A stretch of 7,572 nt of DNA from Actinomycetes bacterium. Lineage in GTDB: Bacteria; Actinomycetota; Acidimicrobiia; Acidimicrobiales; Microtrichaceae. The number at the start of each line of letters is the position of its first letter. Positions within the stretch are counted from its first letter, which is position 1. Positions 1 through 6,189 of this stretch are shown here, in pieces. The DNA lies in contig JAEWED010000083.1 in NCBI GenBank assembly GCA_023389745.1, positions 1-7,572 of the forward strand. Reading direction: 5' to 3'. The position numbers and the translations under genes were made by a program. Below the pieces are notes generated by a model. That model was not told the DNA's origin, did not search any database, and worked only from the letters and a program-made list of their open reading frames with translations.

Positions 1-127
1 GAGGGGTTGCTCAGAGGAGGGCTTGGCCGTCACCGAGCAGGTTCATCTGGCAGTCGAACCCACCCCGGTAGCAGTTGTCGATGACACGCTGGAACACCGC
101 AGGATCCCAACCGTTCATCCAGTCCGC
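1..127. repeat. Left copy of a 127-bp perfect terminal direct repeat
   Basis: Bases 1-127 are identical, base for base, to 7446-7572. The copy holds 10 bp downstream of the DUF1996 stop codon and the last 38 sense codons of that gene plus its stop. A perfect repeat at both very ends, of a length equal to a k-mer size commonly used by de Bruijn assemblers, is what a contig closed on itself looks like. If so, only one copy exists per 7445-bp unit. Real long terminal repeats, or two paralogous genes with identical 3' ends, are the alternatives. Confidence 0.97.
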
Positions 128-1240
128 ATGCCCCGAATAACCCGCGGGACCCGAGTACATGTCACTCGAGAGACGCCACGTCGACATGCCACCCGCAGGC
201 ACCCGATACCGGAAGTTCTGCGTGATCTGCGCCAACGGCACCGGATGCGACGACGGACAACCCTTGTCGGGCCAACCCGCCCCATAGGCCATGTGCGACT
301 TGTGATCCGGCGAATCCAGGTTCACACCGTCCCAGCACTGCGGGAACAACACCGACATGATGAACAACTGACCCGGCGCACACTGCGGGAACGACGCCTG
401 CTGAGGCACCTGCGCAGCCGAACCCTCGGTGCACGAGTACGACACGATCCGCTGCTGGGGCGACGTCGACGACGCCGTCCCGGCGATCATCCGCAACCCG
501 ACAGGGAAGTTCCGCACCGTCGCGGGCAACACACCGTCGTAACCGGTCTTGTAATACACCTGCAGGAAGTGATCACGATCCGTCTGGTTCGCATCCGAGA
601 TCACCGGCGTACCCGTCGCGGTGTCGATCACCGCGGGCGCCCAGTACGACGAACGGTTCGCCGTACCACCCGCACAGGTCGAGTTGCCCGAGGTCCGCAC
701 CGACTCCGGCGTCGTGGTCGAGTCCACCGACGTGTTCCCGAAGAAGATGTGGAGATGACTCGCGTTCGCGCGACCCGGGAACACCACCGGATCGTTGAAC
801 CCCATGTGCGAGAACAGACAGTTCACACGGAACTGCGCACTGCCATCACCCGCACGCTTCGAATACTGAGCAGCCCCGATCCGAGCCGAACCCACACCCG
901 AACGAGCCGCCGGAATCCGAGACACATCCACCGCCAGCCCGGGGTACGTCGCCGGTGACGAGGGCACCGAGGGCGACGGCGCGGGGGGAACCGTCGGCAC
1001 CGTGGTCGGCGCGGGGGCCGGTGCCACGGTCGTCGTGGTCGTCGCCTTGTTCGGCTTGGTCGGCTTCGTCGGAGGCGCCTTCACCGACGGCGCCTCCACC
1101 GTGGGCGACGTGGCCTCTTCCGGCGGCGGCGGTGGTGCACCGGTGTTGCACGACGCCAGCACCAGTGCGAGTGCGGCGCCCGCCATCAGCGACAGCGAAC
1201 GCTTGCGGACCGGGTTCGACGAGCGGCGAGTGGTGAGCAC
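11..1240 (-). CDS. DUF1996-domain lipoprotein, secreted, function unknown
   Basis: Predicted surface-anchored protein of 409 aa. It has a basic N-terminus, a hydrophobic stretch at about residues 18-30 and a lipobox LASC with the lipidated Cys at 31. A Pro/Thr-rich linker follows (about 36-98, including a TTTTT run), probably extended and possibly glycosylated. The globular part, about 135-405, carries the conserved pattern of DUF1996: SHLHIFFGN (161-169), SYWAP (198-202), CWDG (302-305), SHMAYG (315-320), CPSSHPVPL (328-336) and GHADWMNGWD (370-379). Eight cysteines (141, 189, 270, 287, 302, 328, 390, 397) could form four disulfides, which fits an extracytoplasmic location. DUF1996 occurs in bacteria and fungi and has no assigned reaction. 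The GTG start at 1240 gives a clean signal peptide. No clear Shine-Dalgarno sequence precedes it, and an ATG four bases upstream is in another frame. The gene lies 51 bp downstream of the hydrolase-like lipoprotein and may be cotranscribed with it. Codon choice looks slightly more G- and T-ending than in the neighbours, by eye only. Confidence 0.9.
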   Translation of the reverse strand: MLTTRRSSNPVRKRSLSLMAGAALALVLASCNTGAPPPPPEEATSPTVEAPSVKAPPTKPTKPNKATTTTTVAPAPAPTTVPTVPPAPSPSVPSSPATYPGLAVDVSRIPAARSGVGSARIGAAQYSKRAGDGSAQFRVNCLFSHMGFNDPVVFPGRANASHLHIFFGNTSVDSTTTPESVRTSGNSTCAGGTANRSSYWAPAVIDTATGTPVISDANQTDRDHFLQVYYKTGYDGVLPATVRNFPVGLRMIAGTASSTSPQQRIVSYSCTEGSAAQVPQQASFPQCAPGQLFIMSVLFPQCWDGVNLDSPDHKSHMAYGAGWPDKGCPSSHPVPLAQITQNFRYRVPAGGMSTWRLSSDMYSGPAGYSGHADWMNGWDPAVFQRVIDNCYRGGFDCQMNLLGDGQALL

Positions 1241-1291
1241 GCATGGGTCATCGGAACTATGCGTGGCGGACTTGAACTGAATTCGTCCGGT

Positions 1292-2017
1292 TCAGCTCGC
1301 GGTCAGCCAGTCGGTGAGCTCCGGCGCCTCGAGGTACGGGCGATGCTCGTCGAAGGGGCTGGGCTGCACCTCGGCACCGAGACGCCGGGCGAACTCGTCG
1401 ATGCCGACGAGCTCGTCGCCGCCGGCGCACGTCCACCCGAGGTCCTCGCACGAGGCGCCGGCGACGCCCTCGGTCAGGCCGCCCGTCCAGTACACGGCGG
1501 TGGCGACGCCGTCGGCCGGGGCGCAGTCCGGTGAGCTGTCGTCGGTCACCGGGTCGTCGACGACGGCGCCGACGAGGCGCCCGTCGAAGGTCTCGCCGTC
1601 GCAGACCAGTGCCGCGACGAACGCCGCGCCGTTGCTGAAGCCGTGCAGTACGACCTGCTCGCACCCGGCCGCGTCGATCACCTCGAGGACCTGGTTCCGA
1701 GCGTCGCCGGCCGACTCCTCGGTGTCGTAGATCCAGACCCGGCCACCGCCGTCGAACGGCTCGTTCGCGTCGGGGGCGAGCTCTGCGTAGCCGTCGACCA
1801 TGGTCGGCGGGGCGCCGGTGTCGCTGCGGCCGTGGACCCGGACCAGGCACTGCTCGGCGCTGAAGTCGTCGGGCACCTCGCCGGCGCCCTCCTCGTCGTC
1901 GTCACCCGAGCAGGCGGCCAGCGCTGCGACCAGCCCGAGAGCTGCCAGGGCGAGCAGTCCACGCGAGAGTGCGGGGGCGCTGCGCAGGGAACGGCGCCGT
2001 GCAGGTCGGGTCGTCAT
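1292..2017 (-). CDS. Alpha/beta-hydrolase-like lipoprotein
   Basis: A 241-aa predicted lipoprotein. It has an Arg-rich N-terminus, a hydrophobic core at about 20-35 and lipobox LAAC with Cys at 36, then a short Asp/Glu/Gly-rich linker (38-51). The rest resembles a compact alpha/beta-hydrolase. A strand ending VHG (61-63) could supply an oxyanion turn. The nucleophile elbow is GFSNG, with Ser128 as the predicted nucleophile. Acidic candidates are Asp154 or Asp155 (VVDDP), and His225 in DEHRPY is well placed as the general base. This order Ser-Asp-His is that of esterases and lipases, but the substrate cannot be read from sequence, and at about 205 residues after the lipid Cys it is small for the fold. 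The reading frame stays open upstream to 2335, but that extension is antisense to the divergent gene. The ATG at 2017 gives a proper signal peptide and sits six bases after a -10-like box. The DUF1996 gene follows 51 bp downstream. Confidence 0.8.
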   Translation of the reverse strand: MTTRPARRRSLRSAPALSRGLLALAALGLVAALAACSGDDDEEGAGEVPDDFSAEQCLVRVHGRSDTGAPPTMVDGYAELAPDANEPFDGGGRVWIYDTEESAGDARNQVLEVIDAAGCEQVVLHGFSNGAAFVAALVCDGETFDGRLVGAVVDDPVTDDSSPDCAPADGVATAVYWTGGLTEGVAGASCEDLGWTCAGGDELVGIDEFARRLGAEVQPSPFDEHRPYLEAPELTDWLTAS

Positions 2018-2023
2018 GGCCGG

Positions 2024-2029
2024 ATGGTA
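2024..2029 (-). promoter_or_regulatory. Candidate -10 box (TACCAT) for a leaderless transcript
   Basis: Read on the minus strand, TACCAT matches the actinobacterial TANNNT -10 pattern and is separated by six bases (CCGGCC) from the ATG at 2017. That spacing would start transcription at or next to the start codon. There is no Shine-Dalgarno sequence, which fits a leaderless mRNA. No convincing -35 hexamer is seen 16-18 bases upstream. Confidence 0.45.
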
Positions 2030-2093
2030 GCGGCGCAGCATCTCGGTGCACCGGCGGATCCGGGCCGCAGGTCGTTGCGCGGGGGCGTCACGA

Positions 2094-2099
2094 TACGCT
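2094..2099 (+). promoter_or_regulatory. Candidate -10 box (TACGCT) for a leaderless transcript
   Basis: TACGCT fits TANNNT and is six bases (GACCAG) upstream of the GTG at 2106. This is the same geometry as the divergent box at 2024-2029. It supports choosing GTG 2106 over the in-frame GTG at 2046. No good -35 element is visible, so the call rests on the hexamer and its spacing. Confidence 0.45.
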
Positions 2100-2105
2100 G
2101 ACCAG

Positions 2106-2768
2106 GTGAGATTCCCGCGTGCGTCGTCGCTGCGACCGGTCGCCCTCTGCGTCGCAGCACTCGTGGTGCTGGCCGCGAGCTGCGGCGGCTCCGACGACGA
2201 CGCGGACGCGACCTCGACGACCGCTGCGGACGGCACCGAACAGCCCGGCGGGTCCACACAGGAGTCGGGTGTTCCCTCCGGCGACTGCGCGAGCGTGCAC
2301 GCTGGCCACTCGGCGATGATGTGGAACCCGACCATGGCCGACGAGATGCTCGACGCCGACTGCGGTTGGCCCTACGAGCCGTTCCTCGTCGATCTCGACG
2401 GCGGCGAGGACGACCCGGAGCTGACCGCGCCGTTCGAGGCGACGCGCTACTCCGAGCTCTGGACCGCCATCTCGTCCTCCGGCATCGGGGTCTGCTCGGT
2501 GGGCACCGAGCTCGAGGGTGACGGGGTCGGTCGAGCGTTCGGGTTCACCTACCGGGTGGCGCCTCCCGGCTGCCCCGACGCGAAGCCGACCGGTGCCGTG
2601 CACGTCGCCGAGTTCGGCACCGAGGCGCAGCGCGACCTCGCAGCCCACGACGCGGCCGCCGACGGAACCGAGACCTACGTGCTCGGCCGCTGGGTGATCA
2701 CCCTGGACGGCGACACCGGCACGCTCGACGCCGCGCTCGATGACCTGGGCGCCCAGCCGGTCTCATGA
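2106..2768 (+). CDS. Small lipoprotein, uncharacterised, four conserved-looking Cys
   Basis: A 220-aa predicted lipoprotein that I do not recognise as a named family. With the GTG start at 2106 the N-terminus is MRFPRASS, then a hydrophobic core and LAASC with the lipidated Cys at 26. Ala rather than Leu at position -3 makes the lipobox slightly atypical. A disordered Asp/Thr/Gly/Ser linker runs to about residue 58. The remaining domain of about 160 residues has four cysteines (61, 86, 130, 156), enough for two disulfides. It also has a His pair in the stretch VHAGH (64-68), several acidic stretches and Trp at 73, 88, 119 and 196. The frame is open back to a GTG at 2046, but that start would put 20 charged residues before the signal peptide. 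It is the first gene of a plus-strand pair: the membrane ligase/polymerase begins 10 bp after its stop. It may help assemble or present that glycan, which is inferred from position only. Confidence 0.75.
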   Translation: MRFPRASSLRPVALCVAALVVLAASCGGSDDDADATSTTAADGTEQPGGSTQESGVPSGDCASVHAGHSAMMWNPTMADEMLDADCGWPYEPFLVDLDGGEDDPELTAPFEATRYSELWTAISSSGIGVCSVGTELEGDGVGRAFGFTYRVAPPGCPDAKPTGAVHVAEFGTEAQRDLAAHDAAADGTETYVLGRWVITLDGDTGTLDAALDDLGAQPVS

Positions 2769-2782
2769 GCCCCGTCACATGA
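2765..2782 (+). other. Five-codon mini-ORF bridging two genes (ATGA overlaps at both ends)
   Basis: The lipoprotein stop TGA (2766-2768) overlaps an ATG at 2765, forming ATGA. That ATG opens the frame Met-Ser-Pro-Val-Thr, which stops at TGA 2780-2782. This stop overlaps the likely ATG of the next gene (2779-2781), again as ATGA. Neither ATG has a visible Shine-Dalgarno sequence. The arrangement could pass terminating ribosomes from the lipoprotein to the membrane protein. It could also be chance, since ATGA is common at gene junctions. Confidence 0.4.
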
Positions 2783-4050
2783 GTAGGGCGCTCACCGCAC
2801 CCTCCACCGCGATCGGCGAGCGGCAGCGCCCGCTCATCGTCGACGTCGCGGCGCCGCTGTACGTCGTGCTCTACCTGCTCGTCGCGTTCCTTCCCTTCGA
2901 GGGTCTGGTGAACATGCCCGGGTCGGTCCCGTCGTTCGTGGTCCCCGGGATCGGTCTCTGCGTCCTGGCCCTCACACCGACGACACGGCTCTCGCGTCTC
3001 CCGATCAACCTGTCGCTCGTCGCGTTCGTGGTCTGGTCGGCGCTCAGCGTGCTGTGGAGCCGCGACCCCGGCTCGACGATCTTCGCCATCCGCTCGGAGC
3101 TGTTCCCGCTGATCGTCGTCGCACTCGTGGCCGGCACCGTGCCACCGCGGGTGCTCTCCCGGGCGGTGCTGCAGGGCTCGTTGGTGCTCTGCGCCTGGAG
3201 CCTGCTCACCTCGATCGCGCTGTCGAGCTCCCGGTCGACGATCCTGAGCGACACCCTCGAGACGCAGTTCGGGTTCCGCGGCACCTTCGGCCACAAGAAC
3301 GACCTGGGCGTGTTCGCCGTCCTGACGCTCGCCGCCGCGCTGCCGATGCTCCGCATGCGGGGTCGACGCGTGATCCTGGCGCTGCTGGTGCTGACCGCCA
3401 TGGCCACCCGTTCCGCGACCGCCGGCAGCGGGCTGCTCGCCCTCGCGTTCCTCTACGCATGGATGCTCGCCATCGGACGCGGGCGCAGCCAGCGCGACCG
3501 GCGCCTGCTGCTCACCATCTCGGTCACCTCGGCGATCGTCGCGCTCCTGAGCGCGCTGCGTCTGATGCCGATCGTGCTGGCCCTCTACGACAAGGACGTC
3601 ACGTTCTCCGGCCGGACGATCATCTGGGCGGCCAGCTTCGACGTGTTCGCCCAGCGTCCCCTCACCGGATGGGGCCTGGGCGGGGTGTTCACCGAGGTGC
3701 CGACCTCGCTGACGATGGAGCTCTGGCAGCACATCGGCTTCGAGGCGGCGCACACCCACAACGGAGCCATGGAGGTGCTCATCGAGCTCGGCATCATCGG
3801 CCTGGTCATGTTGACCGCCGTCATCGTCAGCATCTACCGGGTGGCCAACCGCGTGGGGCGCTACGACGACGCCCGGCCCGAGGCCCGGTGGGCGGTGCTC
3901 TTCATGACCTCGCTGGTCGTGATGGCGATCGCGGAGCCGCTCCTGACCGGGCCGTACCTGGGCTACATGGCCATCGTGTGGGCGGTGGTCGCGAACCTGG
4001 AGAACGAGCACCGTCACCCCGACCGTCGAGCGCGCCTGTCGACCTGGTGA
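2779..4050 (+). CDS. O-antigen ligase/polymerase family membrane protein (Wzy_C / WaaL type)
   Basis: A 423-aa polytopic inner-membrane protein with about eleven or twelve hydrophobic segments, the first at about 24-40 and the last at about 392-406. Family hallmarks are visible: RGTFGHKNDLG (167-177) before a membrane segment, then an extracytoplasmic loop with SGRTIIW (277-283), RPLTGWGLGG (293-302) and HTHNGAMEVLIELG (325-338), followed by the last membrane segments. Members transfer a lipid-linked glycan to an acceptor (ligase) or polymerise repeat units (Wzy). The Arg of SGRT and the His residues before HNG are the expected functional positions. Sequence alone does not separate ligase from polymerase. 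Length is normal for the family. The start is uncertain: ATG 2779 lies 10 bp after the lipoprotein stop, while an in-frame ATG at 2740 would add 13 residues and overlap that gene. I prefer 2779. The gene ends 27 bp before the convergent methyltransferase stop, with only a weak 5-6 bp stem (4045-4068) between them. Confidence 0.92.
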   Translation: MSRALTAPSTAIGERQRPLIVDVAAPLYVVLYLLVAFLPFEGLVNMPGSVPSFVVPGIGLCVLALTPTTRLSRLPINLSLVAFVVWSALSVLWSRDPGSTIFAIRSELFPLIVVALVAGTVPPRVLSRAVLQGSLVLCAWSLLTSIALSSSRSTILSDTLETQFGFRGTFGHKNDLGVFAVLTLAAALPMLRMRGRRVILALLVLTAMATRSATAGSGLLALAFLYAWMLAIGRGRSQRDRRLLLTISVTSAIVALLSALRLMPIVLALYDKDVTFSGRTIIWAASFDVFAQRPLTGWGLGGVFTEVPTSLTMELWQHIGFEAAHTHNGAMEVLIELGIIGLVMLTAVIVSIYRVANRVGRYDDARPEARWAVLFMTSLVVMAIAEPLLTGPYLGYMAIVWAVVANLENEHRHPDRRARLSTW

Positions 4051-4077
4051 ACGCAGGCCCGGTCACCGCGCCGCCGC

Positions 4078-4740
4078 TCAGCGCACGGCGATGAGCGACT
4101 TCGTCAGGCCGGCGACCCGCTCCGTCAGCAGCTCCGAATCGGGGAACAGGAACGACATCTCGCGCGAGCCGACGAGCTCGGTCGACAGGACCTGCTCCAC
4201 CGCGTCGCGGCCGACACCGCGGATGTAGCCGAGCGGCCAGTGCTCGGTCAGCCAGATCCGCGACGAGATCGGAAGGAACTGGAACCCGGGGAAGAGCCAG
4301 TGCGGCTCGATCGGGAAGTTGCGGTTCGGCGTCTGCACCCAGTGGTGGTCGCCCCCCTCGGCGATGACGTCGGCCATCTGCTGACGGCGGGCGTGTCCCC
4401 CGACGTGCTCGAGCACCGAGTTGGAGTACACCAGGTCGAACTGCTCGGTGCGCAACGACGCCGGCGTCTCGCAAGCGTCGCCGACCACCACGTCGATGCG
4501 GTCGTCCGAGGTGTCCTGCTCCATCAGGTTCAGCACCGTCAGGTGGGCCGGCATGACCGGGCTCGTGCTCCAGTGCTGCACGGTGCCGCCCAGGTCGAGC
4601 ACGCGCATGTCGCTCAGATCGGGGAACCGATCGAGCAGCCGCGTCCAGCGACGGCGACGGAACGCGGACGCGACGGAATCGGGGTTCTCCGAATCGACGA
4701 TGCGCCGCCGTGCGGACGCGCCGAGTGCGTGGACATCCAT
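4078..4740 (-). CDS. Class I SAM-dependent methyltransferase (Methyltransf_11-like)
   Basis: A 220-aa predicted soluble cytoplasmic enzyme. A Rossmann-type SAM site is seen in order: motif I strand and loop MRVLDLGGTVQHW (45-57), in which the usual GxGxG is reduced to LGGT; an acidic strand DVVVGDACE (83-91); and motif IV FDLVYSNSVLEHV (101-113). The C-terminal part has VQTPNRNFPIEPHW (135-148) and FPGFQFLP (150-157), typical of actinobacterial methyltransferases near polysaccharide genes. The acceptor is unknown; a sugar hydroxyl of the glycan built next door is a reasonable inference. The frame is open upstream to 5544, but that extension is antisense to the first glycosyltransferase. The ATG at 4740 is supported by a good ribosome binding site and by Met followed directly by a family-like N-terminus. 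The gene is transcribed away from the glycosyltransferases and toward the ligase/polymerase gene. Confidence 0.88.
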   Translation of the reverse strand: MDVHALGASARRRIVDSENPDSVASAFRRRRWTRLLDRFPDLSDMRVLDLGGTVQHWSTSPVMPAHLTVLNLMEQDTSDDRIDVVVGDACETPASLRTEQFDLVYSNSVLEHVGGHARRQQMADVIAEGGDHHWVQTPNRNFPIEPHWLFPGFQFLPISSRIWLTEHWPLGYIRGVGRDAVEQVLSTELVGSREMSFLFPDSELLTERVAGLTKSLIAVR

Positions 4741-4746
4741 GCTGCT

Positions 4747-4753
4747 CTCCCTC
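4747..4753 (-). promoter_or_regulatory. Ribosome binding site deciding the methyltransferase start
   Basis: On the minus strand GAGGGAG ends six bases before the ATG at 4740. It contains a strong GGGAG core, and it fixes the start well inside the much longer open frame. It is the clearest Shine-Dalgarno sequence in the window. Confidence 0.75.
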
Positions 4754-4767
4754 AACACTGAGCAACA

Positions 4768-4803
4768 GGTTCGCAAACCATCCACCCCGGCACAAGGTGG
4801 ATG
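4768..4803. promoter_or_regulatory. Two adjacent inverted repeats in a divergent intergenic region
   Basis: The 207 bp between the methyltransferase (minus) and the first glycosyltransferase (plus), 4741-4947, hold no gene. At 4779-4786 and 4796-4803 lies a perfect 8-bp inverted repeat, CATCCACC and GGTGGATG, with a nine-base spacer. Abutting it is GGTT-CGCA-AACC (4768-4779). These could be an operator shared by the divergent genes, or hairpins in the methyltransferase leader, since they lie 28-63 bases upstream of its start. A TANNNT candidate (TAGCCT, 4873-4878) could serve the glycosyltransferases, but no matching -35 is seen. Confidence 0.4.
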
Positions 4804-4947
4804 TGCTACTGGGCATGGGCAAACGTCCTCCCCACCGGCGAGTTGGGCCGTCGATCTCGCCGCGTGCGCCGATAGCCTGATCCTGCCGCTCGTCTCCCCG
4901 CCGCGGCTCGGCGCCGACCGCGCCCCGACACGCCGACGCGAGGCCGA

Positions 4948-6189
4948 GTGAACGTCGCCTACCTCCTGAACCAGTACCCGATGCCGAGTCAGACCTTCGT
5001 GCGCCGTGAGCTCGCGGCGCTCGACGCGAGCGGCTGGGAGATCGCCCGGATCAGCGTGCGACCGGTCGACGAGGCCGTGCTGGTCGACCCCGCGGACCGC
5101 GCCGAGCGGACCAGGACCCGCTACGTGCTGGGCGGCGGAGCCGCGCCGCGTCTGGCGCGCGCCACGGCCCGCGCGGCGACCCGCGACCCCGGGCGCTTCC
5201 TCCGGGCGTTGCGCACCGCGCTGCGCCTGAGCCGAGGGAGCAACCGTCCGCTGAGCGCACACCTCGCGTACCTCGCCGAAGCCTGCGTCGTCGTGGAGTG
5301 GCTGCGCCGCGACGGCATCGACCACGTGCACACGCACTTCGGCACCAACGGACCGGCCGTGGCGATGCTGGTGCAGCAGCTCGGCGGGCCGCCGTTCAGC
5401 TTCACGGTGCACGGCCCCGAGGAGTTCGACCGGCCCGACGCCCTGCACCTCGGCGAGAAGATCCACGCCGCCGCGTTCGTCGTCGCGATCAGCAGCTTCG
5501 GCCGCAGCCAGCTGCTGCGCTGGTGCGAGCCGGAGGACTGGCACAAGGTCCGCGTCGTTCGCTGCGGGCTCGACGCGGACTTCACCCGGCTCGAACCGAC
5601 GCCGAACAGCGGCGCACGTCGCCTGGTGTGCGTCGGGCGGCTCGCCGAGCAGAAGGGACAGCTGCTGCTCATCGAGGCGGCGGTCCGCATGTTCGCCGAG
5701 GGCGACGACTTCGAGTTGGTCCTGGCCGGCGAGGGACCGCTGCGCGGTGCGCTCGAAGCAGCGATCGACGCGGCCGGCGCCACCGGCCGGGTGCGGATCA
5801 CCGGTTGGGTCGACAACGCGACGATCCGTCAGGAGCTGCAGTCCGCCCGGGCGCTGGTGCTGCCGAGCTTCGCCGAGGGGCTACCCGTCGCGATCATGGA
5901 GTCGCTCGCGCTGGCCCGCCCCGTGGTCACCACGTCGATCGCGGGTGTCCCCGAGCTGGTGGACCCGGAGTGCGGGTGGGTCGTGCCCGCCGGCTCGGTC
6001 GACGACCTGGTCGTCGCGATGCGCGACGCCCTCGACGCGCCGACCGACCGCCTCGATGCCATGGGTCGGGTCGGCCGCAGCCGTGTGCTCGCGGCCCACG
6101 ACGCGGCCACCGAAGCGGCGGTGCTCGCCGAGGCGTTCGTCGAGAGCGAGCGTTCGGCACCCCGCCGAGGCTCCGGGAGCGACGCGTGA
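4948..6189 (+). CDS. Glycosyltransferase, GT-B fold, GT4-like
   Basis: A 413-aa predicted cytoplasmic or membrane-associated sugar transferase. The N-terminal acceptor half starts with NVAYLLNQYPMPSQTFVRREL, typical of exopolysaccharide (WcaL/AmsK-like) enzymes, and contains HVHTHFG (126-132) and TVHGPEEFD (153-161). The C-terminal donor half opens with CVGRLAEQKG (228-237), then AGEGPLRGAL (260-269) and the nucleotide-sugar site PSFAEGLPVAIME (306-318), in which Glu310 and Glu318 form the EX7E motif of GT4 enzymes. It is expected to add a sugar from an activated donor to a lipid-linked glycan with retention of configuration; the donor is not predictable here. The start is GTG 4948, with a GAGG four bases upstream (4940-4943), and the N-terminus begins exactly at the family's first strand. 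Its stop overlaps the start of the next glycosyltransferase by 4 nt (GTGA), so the two are almost certainly translated from one mRNA. Confidence 0.93.
   Translation: MNVAYLLNQYPMPSQTFVRRELAALDASGWEIARISVRPVDEAVLVDPADRAERTRTRYVLGGGAAPRLARATARAATRDPGRFLRALRTALRLSRGSNRPLSAHLAYLAEACVVVEWLRRDGIDHVHTHFGTNGPAVAMLVQQLGGPPFSFTVHGPEEFDRPDALHLGEKIHAAAFVVAISSFGRSQLLRWCEPEDWHKVRVVRCGLDADFTRLEPTPNSGARRLVCVGRLAEQKGQLLLIEAAVRMFAEGDDFELVLAGEGPLRGALEAAIDAAGATGRVRITGWVDNATIRQELQSARALVLPSFAEGLPVAIMESLALARPVVTTSIAGVPELVDPECGWVVPAGSVDDLVVAMRDALDAPTDRLDAMGRVGRSRVLAAHDAATEAAVLAEAFVESERSAPRRGSGSDA
6175..6179 (+). promoter_or_regulatory. Ribosome binding site deciding the second glycosyltransferase start
   Basis: GGGAG within the end of the upstream gene, six bases before GTG 6186. 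It supports this start over the long in-frame extension, open back to 5298, that lies across the preceding gene. Confidence 0.65.

Noticed and set aside
23..958. Long plus-strand open frame opposite the DUF1996 gene
   Set aside because: Arg/His/Thr-rich low-complexity translation with no motif, wholly antisense to a gene with clear family motifs; expected shadow in high-GC DNA.
1273..1295. Short inverted repeat at the hydrolase/DUF1996 gene junction
   Set aside because: Only five perfect pairs before a mismatch on the transcribed strand and no T-tract; too weak to call a terminator or attenuator.
2046..2105. Upstream GTG start for the four-cysteine lipoprotein
   Set aside because: Would place 20 basic residues ahead of the signal peptide and would run through the -10-like box at 2094-2099.
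2698..4017. 439-codon minus-strand open frame opposite the ligase/polymerase
   Set aside because: Translation is dominated by His, Gln, Arg, Asp and Glu without structure; it mirrors the GC-rich codons of the real membrane protein.
4045..4068. Possible terminator between the ligase/polymerase and the methyltransferase
   Set aside because: Stem of five pairs plus one wobble with a 12-base loop and no T-tract; not enough support.
4741..5544. 268-residue N-terminal extension of the methyltransferase
   Set aside because: Antisense to the first glycosyltransferase and unlike any domain; a good ribosome binding site and normal family length support the ATG at 4740.
5298..6185. Extension of the second glycosyltransferase across the first
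   Set aside because: Arg-rich out-of-frame translation of the first glycosyltransferase; the GTG at 6186 has a ribosome binding site, a 4-nt overlap and a typical GT-B N-terminus.
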